DNA of 26,951 nt from Xanthobacteraceae bacterium (lineage in GTDB: Bacteria; Pseudomonadota; Alphaproteobacteria; Rhizobiales; Xanthobacteraceae), in assembly GCA_030037185.1 (NCBI GenBank), contig JASHRR010000934.1, forward strand, positions 1 through 26,951, in the 5' to 3' direction. The translations under genes were made by a program, and so were the position numbers. Position 1 is the first letter of the stretch; every line of letters begins with the position of its first letter. The notes under the pieces are model-generated. The model saw only the letters and a program-made list of their open reading frames with translations. It was not told the DNA's origin and did no database searches. Below, piece after piece: positions 7,859-14,315 of this stretch.

Positions 7859-7912
7859 ATGACCGAAAGCCGGACAAGCGCTGTCGCAGGGCGAGACCGC
7901 CGAGTGACATGA
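7859..7912 (+). CDS. 17-codon minicistron overlapping the extradiol small-subunit start
   Basis: An ATG at 7859 with a good GGGAG site (7847-7851) starts a 17-codon frame (MTESRTSAVAGRDRRVT) whose TGA overlaps the next gene's ATG as ATGA (7909-7912). The downstream small-subunit ATG has only a weak site of its own, so this frame could be a translational-coupling leader. Alternatively it is the original N-terminus of the small subunit cut off by a frameshift. It is too short to judge by coding statistics. Confidence 0.4.
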   Translation: MTESRTSAVAGRDRRVT

Positions 7913-8193
7913 ACGCGTGGGCACCAGATCTGCCGCCGGGCTCGCCCCGTTACGCCATCAACCGTGCGATTGTGGACCTGTGCCGGAACCCGCACGCGCG
8001 AGCGTTGATCGCGAACAAGGCGGAGTTCTTCGCCGCCTATCCGCTGAGCGCAGCGGAGCGCGATGCCGTGCTCGGCCAGCAGTGGCGGCGGTTGCTCGAG
8101 CTCGGCGTGCTGCCAAATCTGGTCTACCGCTTCTACATGCTGCATGGTTTCGCCCCGGAGACGTTTCGGACCGCGGTTGCGGCCAAAGGCTGA
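7909..8193 (+). CDS. Small (alpha) subunit of LigAB/CarBaBb-type extradiol dioxygenase
   Basis: This encodes 94 residues, mostly helical, with the LigA-family pattern: SPRYAINRAIVDLCRN, then AEFFAAYPLSAAERDAVLGQ, then WRRLLELGVLPNLVYRFYMLHG. In this family the small subunit packs over the active site of the catalytic subunit and shapes the substrate pocket; it carries no iron ligands. The size matches CarBa-type subunits rather than the longer LigA. The start at 7909 overlaps the stop of a 17-codon frame; no other in-frame start downstream keeps the conserved region. It ends 11 bases before the catalytic-subunit gene, consistent with a 1:1 complex. Confidence 0.85.
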   Translation: MNAWAPDLPPGSPRYAINRAIVDLCRNPHARALIANKAEFFAAYPLSAAERDAVLGQQWRRLLELGVLPNLVYRFYMLHGFAPETFRTAVAAKG

Positions 8194-8204
8194 GGAGACA
8201 CGAC

Positions 8205-9032
8205 GTGGCTCAATTGTGTCTTGGTCTCGCAACATCGCACCTTGCACACATCGTCAACGCCCGCGAGATGGGCGATCCGGACCAGGTCGCCGTCTTCGAT
8301 GCCGGCTATCGCCGTCTCGCCGGCGCGCTCGCCGAGGCGGCGCCGGACGTGTCTTTGATCGTCTCGGCCGACCACGTCAACAAGTTCTTCATCGACAATA
8401 TGCCGGCCTTCGCAATCGGCATGTTCGACGCATTCTCGGGTCCGATCGAGTCGCGCACGCGCAATTTCGGGGTACCCTATCGCCGCGTGTCGAGCGATCT
8501 TCGCTTGGCCCGGCATCTCATCGAACGCGGGCTCGATGGGGGAGTCGACTGGGCCGTCATCGAGAGCTGGGAGGTTGACCATGGCTTCATGGTCCCGCTG
8601 TTCAAGCTCGATCCCGACGCCCGCCATCGCATGATCCCGATCTTCATCAATTGCGCGTCGCCTCCGCTGCCGAGCCCGCGACGGTGTTATGCTGTCGGCC
8701 GCTGGCTCGCCGAGGCGATCGCGCGGTGGGACGATGACAAGCGCGTCGCAATCCTGGCCACCGGCGGTCTTTCCCATTCCGTCGGCTCGCTACAGCAAGG
8801 CTGGATCGACGTAGATTTCGATCGCCGGTTCCTCGATGATTTCTGCGCGGGGAGAGGCGAAGCGCTAGCGAGGTTGTCCGACGCCGAAATCACCGCAACG
8901 GGATCGGCCACGGGCGAGATTCGAAGCTGGATCGTACTCGCGGGCGCGTTCGCGGGCCGTAAGGCAGAGCGGGTCATGTACGAGCCGATCCACGGCTTCG
9001 ACACTGGCTGCGCCCAGTGCCTCATTCGATAG
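8205..9032 (+). CDS. Catalytic (beta) subunit of LigB/CarBb-type extradiol ring-cleavage dioxygenase
   Basis: This encodes 275 residues starting at GTG (8205) after GAGGAG. Expected Fe(II) ligands of the LigB superfamily are present: His12 (TSHLAHI), His57 (SADHVNKFF) and Glu238 (SATGEIRSW). The catalytic acid/base His191 is in ATGGLSHSV, and VDHGFMVPL (His126) is also conserved. By family knowledge it opens a catechol-type ring next to the vicinal diol. In car operons the homologue cleaves 2'-aminobiphenyl-2,3-diol and the product goes to the C-C hydrolase, which here is encoded at 5797. The longer open frame upstream of 8205 overlaps the small subunit and is not coding. It is the last gene of the plus-strand operon; its stop lies 31 bases from the end of the opposing gene train. 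Confidence 0.92.
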   Translation: MAQLCLGLATSHLAHIVNAREMGDPDQVAVFDAGYRRLAGALAEAAPDVSLIVSADHVNKFFIDNMPAFAIGMFDAFSGPIESRTRNFGVPYRRVSSDLRLARHLIERGLDGGVDWAVIESWEVDHGFMVPLFKLDPDARHRMIPIFINCASPPLPSPRRCYAVGRWLAEAIARWDDDKRVAILATGGLSHSVGSLQQGWIDVDFDRRFLDDFCAGRGEALARLSDAEITATGSATGEIRSWIVLAGAFAGRKAERVMYEPIHGFDTGCAQCLIR

Positions 9033-9063
9033 GCCAGTGCACGCGATAATCGCTGTAGCTGCG

Positions 9064-10206
9064 TCAGTCGATGACAATCGTGCAGGCCCTGGCGCTGAGC
9101 GCGATGAAGACCCGCTCTCCCGCCTTGAACTGGCATCCGCGAGCGCACCTCGCCCGCAGCACACGGTCGCGTATCCTTAGCCGGTATTCAACGGCGTCAC
9201 CCAGGAACTGCACGGTCTCCACCACGCCGGCCCATGGATCATCGCGCCCGTCGTCGCTTGGCGCGAGTCTCACGCCTTCCGGGCGCACCGCGGCGGTGAC
9301 ACGGTCCCCAATCGCGAATGGGACGCGTCCAAAGGCCGTGACTGGCGCGCCCCACTCGGTTTCGACCTCGAAGCGGAAACAGGCCGCGCCGCGCTCGGAT
9401 CCGGCCTCGCCAACGGCGACGACCCGGCCCTCCACCAGATTCGCCGACCCGAGGAACGCCGCCACGAAGCGCGATCTTGGATAGTCGTAGGATTCCTCGG
9501 GCGTGCCGAGTTGCTCGATCGCGCCCTCTCGCATGACAGCGACCGAGGATGACATCGCCAGGGCCTCCGACTGATCGTGGGTGACGTATACGGCGGTGAA
9601 CCCCAGCGTTTTTTGTAGCCGTATCAACTCGACGCGCAGATCCTGCCGCAGCCTCAAATCAAGATTGGAGAGCGGCTCGTCGAGAAGGATGACTGGCGGT
9701 TCCATGATCAGGGCGCGCGCCACCGCGAGCCGCTGCTGCTCGCCCCCTGAGAGGGTTGTCGCCCTCCTTTTGGCGAGGTGGCCGATCTGAGCGAGCTCCA
9801 AGAGCTCTCCGACCCGCCTTTCCACCTCGGCACGCGGATAGCGCCTGCGCCGCGCACCTACGGTCAGCGGATAGGCCACGTTACCCGCAGCATCGAGGTG
9901 CGGCCAGATCGCGTAGGACTGGAACACCATGCCGAGGCCCCGCCGGTTGGGCGGGATGTTGACGCCGGTGGATGAGGAGAAAAGCACCGTCTTGCCCAGG
10001 CGGATCTCGCCGCTGTCGGGCACTTCGAGTCCGGCAATGCAGCGCAGCAACGTCGTCTTCCCGCATCCGGACGGGCCGAGCAGCGTGAAGAAGTCGCCGT
10101 CCTCGATGGCGATGCTCACCCCGTTCAGAGCAGGACGATCGTTGTCGCCACGGGTCTTCGCGCGACGATGGAAGTCCTTCCTCAGCTCGCTGACGACCAG
10201 CCTCAT
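9064..10206 (-). CDS. ABC importer ATPase (Fe3+/spermidine-type, with TOBE domain), unit 1
   Basis: This encodes 380 residues. The nucleotide-binding domain has Walker A GPSGCGKTT (44-52), Q-loop VFQSYAIWPH (Gln96), signature LSGGE (152-156) followed by QQRLAVARAL, Walker B VILLDEP (172-178) and switch His210 (YVTHD). The last ~110 residues form a TOBE-like regulatory domain (VAAFLGSANLVEGRV, VRPEGVRLAP). The signature ends in Glu instead of the usual Gln, which is tolerated in some ABC proteins. It powers the permease encoded just upstream (40-base gap) and is the last gene of the minus-strand train. The ATG at 10206 is preceded by GGGTGGGA. It is paralogous to the ATPase at 19859. Confidence 0.9.
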   Translation of the reverse strand: MRLVVSELRKDFHRRAKTRGDNDRPALNGVSIAIEDGDFFTLLGPSGCGKTTLLRCIAGLEVPDSGEIRLGKTVLFSSSTGVNIPPNRRGLGMVFQSYAIWPHLDAAGNVAYPLTVGARRRRYPRAEVERRVGELLELAQIGHLAKRRATTLSGGEQQRLAVARALIMEPPVILLDEPLSNLDLRLRQDLRVELIRLQKTLGFTAVYVTHDQSEALAMSSSVAVMREGAIEQLGTPEESYDYPRSRFVAAFLGSANLVEGRVVAVGEAGSERGAACFRFEVETEWGAPVTAFGRVPFAIGDRVTAAVRPEGVRLAPSDDGRDDPWAGVVETVQFLGDAVEYRLRIRDRVLRARCARGCQFKAGERVFIALSARACTIVID

Positions 10207-10246
10207 TCCCACCCTGCCCCGCTCGCAAACCCCCGGGTCGTCGCCG

Positions 10247-12037
10247 TTACGGCATGGCCGCAGCGTGATCTCCAACGCGCGTCGCCACCAGCGCCATCAG
10301 CGTGGCGATCAGGATCGTGATGACGCCCACGACGGAAGCGTCCTCCAGCCGGCCCGTCGTTGCATAGACGAACATGAGCAGGGGAAGTGTCTGCGTGCTC
10401 GGGGTCGCTACCAGCACCGTGGCGCCGATATCCTTCATGGCGGTCATGAACGAGATGATGAACACGCTTGCGACCAAGGGTGCGATGAGCGGGATTGTGA
10501 TTCGGCGCGCCGTCTCGATCGGCGTCGCCCCGCTCATGATTGACGCTTCCTCAAGCTCTGGAGAGATTTGCGAAATCGACGCTTCGAACATGTGGGTAGC
10601 GAACGGCAGGCACTGGACCATCAGCACGATGACAAGCGCCACCGCGCTGCCATAGGCGAGCCGGAGGCCTGGCACATTGAGGAACACGGTCAGGAAAGCG
10701 GTACCGAGCAACACACCGGGGATTGCCCATGGCAGCCACATCGCCAGCGATATCGCCGACTTCCCGCGAAACGCGTTCCGCGCCAGGAGCCAGGCAATGG
10801 CCAGATAGACGACCGTTCCGACGATCCCCACCACCGTTCCAATGATCAGTGACTGACGCAACGCGCTGATGAACGCAGGACTGAGAATTACCCCGGACCA
10901 ATGCTCGATCGTCCAGGGATGCTCAATATTGAAGAACCCGAAGAGCGTGCTAAACGAACTGATGAACACCATCGAGAAAGGCAGTATGACCGTGGCTGCG
11001 ATCGCGGCGAAGCAAAACCCCGATACCGCATACGATGCGCGCGTTCGCTCGCGCGGGACCAGGCGTGCGCCCTTTCCGGTCAACGTCGCCGCTAGGCCGG
11101 CCCGCCGCAAGAGGGAACGGTAGCAAAGCACGAGAACGAACAGAATGATCAGAAAGAAGGTGCTCAGCGCCATGGCTTGCGGCTCGTCTGGCGGGCTGAT
11201 TCTCAAGAGATTGAAGATCCTCGTCGAATAAACAAGGATGCCTGCGGGCACACCCAGAACCTGCTCGACCTCGAACGCCTCGAGCGATTTGATCGTACCC
11301 GCGACAAGCGCTGTGAGAAGCGTCGGCGCGATGAGGGGAAAGGTCACACGGGCGAGCGTCGTGAGCGTGCCTGCCCCCGATACAGTCGAGGCCTCTTCAT
11401 AGGAAGTATCGATGAAGCGTTGTGCGGGCTCGATAATGATGACCATGATCGGGATCGTGCTGAGCGTCAGATGTACCCAGGTGATCCCGGAGAGGGAGTA
11501 GATGTCGAGCAATGGGACATGGATCACCGCCTCGGCATAGCTGTTGATGATTCCATAGTTGGGGTCGAGAAGAAGAATCCATCCCAAGGTGGCGGGCAGG
11601 ATCGGCAGAAAGAACGCCAGCCAGAGCGCATACATAATCGTGCGCTTGCCGAAAACGTCATTTCTCGCAAGGTACCAGGCGACGACGAAGGAAACCAGCA
11701 ACGCCAGCGGAACGCGCAGGCTCAGCACCAGCGAGTAACCGATCGAACGAAGGGTCTGTAAACTTTCGAGCGCGCGCCTCCAAGGTTCTATAGAGCCGTG
11801 GAAATCGTTGAACGGGTTTCCCTCGCTCAAGCTGCCGACAATAACGACCGCGACCGGTAAAACGCATATCAGCGCCACGGCAGCGAGGCCGAACCACGCA
11901 AACGGATTGAGACCGGCGGACGCTCCGCTGCCGCTGGAGCCTGCCCGGTGCCAGGATCGTCCAACGATTAGGTTGGTATCCCGGAGTTCGAGCGCCTGGC
12001 TCGGCTCGGCATCGCGCCTACCTGCTTCAAGCCTCAC
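10247..12037 (-). CDS. Two-domain ABC permease (Fe3+-type, fused), unit 1
   Basis: This 596-residue inner-membrane protein carries two BPD_transp_1 permease domains in tandem, each with about six hydrophobic helices. Both ATPase-contact EAA loops are visible: EEASTVSGAGTLTTLARV in the first half and EEASIMSGATPIETARRI in the second. This fused layout is typical of FbpB-like permeases. Start: GTG at 12037 with GGAG upstream; it overlaps the stop of the TPP beta gene by 11 bases, implying translational coupling of a decarboxylase subunit and a transporter. A cytoplasmic tail of about 45 residues precedes the first helix. It is paralogous to the permease at 18186 (shared AGTIKSLEAFEVEQVLG-type segment and YSTRI motif). 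The substrate is unknown. Confidence 0.9.
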   Translation of the reverse strand: MRLEAGRRDAEPSQALELRDTNLIVGRSWHRAGSSGSGASAGLNPFAWFGLAAVALICVLPVAVVIVGSLSEGNPFNDFHGSIEPWRRALESLQTLRSIGYSLVLSLRVPLALLVSFVVAWYLARNDVFGKRTIMYALWLAFFLPILPATLGWILLLDPNYGIINSYAEAVIHVPLLDIYSLSGITWVHLTLSTIPIMVIIIEPAQRFIDTSYEEASTVSGAGTLTTLARVTFPLIAPTLLTALVAGTIKSLEAFEVEQVLGVPAGILVYSTRIFNLLRISPPDEPQAMALSTFFLIILFVLVLCYRSLLRRAGLAATLTGKGARLVPRERTRASYAVSGFCFAAIAATVILPFSMVFISSFSTLFGFFNIEHPWTIEHWSGVILSPAFISALRQSLIIGTVVGIVGTVVYLAIAWLLARNAFRGKSAISLAMWLPWAIPGVLLGTAFLTVFLNVPGLRLAYGSAVALVIVLMVQCLPFATHMFEASISQISPELEEASIMSGATPIETARRITIPLIAPLVASVFIISFMTAMKDIGATVLVATPSTQTLPLLMFVYATTGRLEDASVVGVITILIATLMALVATRVGDHAAAMP

Positions 12038-12611
12038 GGCTTAGCTCCGCCCTCATGAGGACCGCGCAGTCGAGCAGGTGGCGTTTGGGACGCGGCCGGT
12101 TGGGAGAGAGCGAGTCCTTGCTGGCTTCGGTCTTGGCGACAATGAAATGCGGACCACTTTCCCGTAGGGCCGTTGACAACCGATGCGCAAGCTCGTTTGC
12201 CCCGCCGGCAGAGTGCACATGTTGCTCGTCCCAGCCGGACGCCTGGGCGAGGCGGACGAGATCGAGCCCGAATGCCGTAGCGGTCGGCTCTTGGCCGTCC
12301 GCGGTGCCCCACACGCCGTTATCGAGCACCAGCACGGCGAGATTCCGGGGCCTCAGCCGCCAGATCGTGGAGAGGACGGTCGCGCCCGCGTAGAAGGATC
12401 CCTCGCCCTCGATACTCAGCACCCGTCGTTGCGGGCATGCGAGGGCTATGCCCAGGCTCATCGCTGCCGCATACCCCATGTCCATGTTGTAGATCGTCGC
12501 GGGTGTGTCTGCCCGCTCATACAGCAGGCCGGAATTGGCTCCCGGCCCAGTGATGACGACCGCGTCCGAGCGCGCTGCGGCAACCACGTCCATTGCTTCC
12601 ACCCTGTTCAT
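12027..12611 (-). CDS. Thiamine-diphosphate-dependent decarboxylase beta subunit (ComE-like TPP-binding domain)
   Basis: This encodes 194 residues corresponding to the C-terminal, TPP-binding domain of 2-oxo acid decarboxylases. The Mg-diphosphate motif starts GEGSFYAG (69-76) and ends at Asn98 in LVLDNGVWG, the expected spacing of the GDG-to-N motif, with Glu in place of the first Asp. NMDMGYAAAMSLGIALA (42-58) is the conserved helix around the cofactor. Together with the upstream alpha gene it forms a split enzyme like sulfopyruvate decarboxylase (ComDE) or phosphonopyruvate decarboxylase. Start and preceding stop overlap as ATGA (12611-12608), so the subunits are translationally coupled. 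The position between importer genes suggests that the imported compound, or its product, is a 2-oxo acid; the actual substrate is unknown. Confidence 0.85.
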   Translation of the reverse strand: MNRVEAMDVVAAARSDAVVITGPGANSGLLYERADTPATIYNMDMGYAAAMSLGIALACPQRRVLSIEGEGSFYAGATVLSTIWRLRPRNLAVLVLDNGVWGTADGQEPTATAFGLDLVRLAQASGWDEQHVHSAGGANELAHRLSTALRESGPHFIVAKTEASKDSLSPNRPRPKRHLLDCAVLMRAELSREA

Positions 12612-13126
12612 GCGGAGGCTGCCGATGCGACATAGGGCGGGATGAGCAGTCCGAACGAGGTCCGTTGCGCACGGGCAGTCTGCACCACACGGTGGATCAA
12701 TGATTCGATTGATTGCTGCTCGGCCGCCACCTCGTAAGGAATGCCAAGTCCGGCAAACATCCCCCTCGCCAGCAGCGCCGTCGCGCTGTGATAGTCGTAC
12801 GGCTCCCCGGCACCGCCTGTGTGACTCGCGACAATGACGACCGGTGTGCGCTGCACTTGCGCGCGTGCGAGGATGAGTGCGCTGTAGCCGATGCCGGACG
12901 CCTCCATCAGGCACACTGCGTTCCGCCCGCCGAGCTCGAGGCCGACCGCGATGGCAACCCCCTCATCCTCGCGAGCGCAGGGAATCATGGTGATTTTGCC
13001 GCTGCTCTGAAAGGCGCGGATCACCGATGTGAGGCAACTGTCGGGAAGATAGACGCAGGTATCGATGCCCGCCCGCACGGCCCCCCGAAGCAGCGATGCC
13101 GGAAAGTCACCCGCGCTACTCGCCAT
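12608..13126 (-). CDS. Thiamine-diphosphate-dependent decarboxylase alpha subunit (ComD-like pyrimidine-binding domain)
   Basis: This encodes 172 residues equivalent to the N-terminal Pyr domain of TPP decarboxylases. The motif CAREDEGVAIAVGLELGG (50-67) includes the catalytic Glu (probably Glu53) that activates the cofactor, and MEASGIGYSALIL (74-86) is the following conserved helix. The start at 13126 follows AGGAG; a GTG two codons earlier is too close to that site. It ends in an ATGA overlap with the beta gene. It starts 19 bases after the binding-protein gene of transport unit 1, so it is embedded in that transporter operon. ComD homologues make acetaldehyde-type products from sulfo- or phosphonopyruvate, but other 2-oxo acids are equally possible. 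Confidence 0.85.
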   Translation of the reverse strand: MASSAGDFPASLLRGAVRAGIDTCVYLPDSCLTSVIRAFQSSGKITMIPCAREDEGVAIAVGLELGGRNAVCLMEASGIGYSALILARAQVQRTPVVIVASHTGGAGEPYDYHSATALLARGMFAGLGIPYEVAAEQQSIESLIHRVVQTARAQRTSFGLLIPPYVASAASA

Positions 13127-13145
13127 GCGCACTCCTGCCTACTGT

Positions 13146-14252
13146 TCACCTATTGCCGAGCGCATCGGTGATCAACTTCACCACGGCGTTGCGCCTGAAA
13201 TACTCGTGCTCGTTGAAGGCCTCGTAGTATTTTTGTCCCGGGCGCGGGACGAGGTAGTCGGGGAGGCCGGTGTTAAGATCCGCGCGGCAGCTCGTCTCCA
13301 GCATCACCGACTCATAGACCTCCTGGCCCGGCCGGCTCATGTACCAGTTGATGAAGACCGTGGCGGCGTTCGGGTGGGGAACGCCTCTGGCCTGCTTGAG
13401 GACGCTGAACCCGCCGGTGAGGTAACCCGGCGCATCGCTCGGAAGCACCACCGCAAGATTGGTGAAGCCGGCCTTCCTGAAGCGTTCAACCTCCGTCTGG
13501 ATGGCGCCGAATGCGATCGGTGTGGTGCCCCGGGCGACCATTTCGACCAGCTGCCGGTTGTCAGTGCTGAACCTCACCCGCTGGTCCAGGAACAGCGACT
13601 TGATATATTCGATGCCAAAGGTGACATAGATCCAGGACGACGAGCCCTGACCGGGGCCCGGGCTGCGCAGGTCGTAGGACGCGATCTTGCTGCGATATTT
13701 GGGATCGAGCAGATCACGCCAGCTCGTGATCGCGTTGGGGTCGACCTTGTCCTTATTGACCAGGAGCCAGCCAAACACGTACTCGGCACCCTGCAGGAGG
13801 TACCGCGACGAGCTGTCCATCCACTTGAGCTTTCCACGTCGGAAGTTCGTCGCAGCGACGCCCGGCAGCAAGAGCTGGGGAGCGATCGGTTCCAACAGGC
13901 CGTCCCGCATCATCGCCCCGAGCTCGCGGCCGCCGCCGAGGAGAATGTCGATGGTCAGGTTGTTTGCCCGCGCCTCTGCCTCGAGTCGCGCCGACTGCTC
14001 TGCCGCGTTGCTGGCAAGGAAGTCCAATTGGATGCCAGTATCGCGCTTGAAGGCGGCGCTCATCTTTTCCCCGAGTGCCGGAAAAGCCGCGACGGTGACC
14101 TTGCCCTCGGTACGCCCGGCTGCCAGCACGCGCTCCCAGTCGGCCGGCGCCTCATTCTGCCAGTCCGCGGCGAGGGCGTTCTCGGTCCGCGCCAGCAGCG
14201 CGCTGGCACCCAGACCTGCAAGGAAGCTCCGCCGTCGCAATGGCCGCTCCAT
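13146..14252 (-). CDS. Periplasmic substrate-binding protein (Fe3+/2-aminoethylphosphonate-type), unit 1, Tat signal
   Basis: This encodes 368 residues. The signal RRRSFLAGLGAS followed by an Ala-rich core and ENALAA is a Tat export signal, so the protein may fold before export. The mature part is a type II periplasmic-binding fold: WERVLAAGRTEGKVTV at the start, FKRDTGIQL, ITSWRDLLDPKYRSKI in the hinge region, and PGYLTGGFSVL later. It lacks an evident adjacent-Tyr pair at the usual FbpA iron-ligand position, so iron is not the obvious ligand; an organic acid or phosphonate-like ligand is plausible. The ATG follows GGAGGA. It shares many aligned motifs with the protein encoded at 21028 (SGPGQ-like segment, RQL-x3-VARG). 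It lies 63 bases after the Mo-hydroxylase large subunit. Confidence 0.85.
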   Translation of the reverse strand: MERPLRRRSFLAGLGASALLARTENALAADWQNEAPADWERVLAAGRTEGKVTVAAFPALGEKMSAAFKRDTGIQLDFLASNAAEQSARLEAEARANNLTIDILLGGGRELGAMMRDGLLEPIAPQLLLPGVAATNFRRGKLKWMDSSSRYLLQGAEYVFGWLLVNKDKVDPNAITSWRDLLDPKYRSKIASYDLRSPGPGQGSSSWIYVTFGIEYIKSLFLDQRVRFSTDNRQLVEMVARGTTPIAFGAIQTEVERFRKAGFTNLAVVLPSDAPGYLTGGFSVLKQARGVPHPNAATVFINWYMSRPGQEVYESVMLETSCRADLNTGLPDYLVPRPGQKYYEAFNEHEYFRRNAVVKLITDALGNR

Positions 14253-14315
14253 CTTCGTCCTCCGCGCAGTTCGTCTCCACTTGCTCAGCCACTATACGAC
14301 ATTGCGCGCTAGCAT

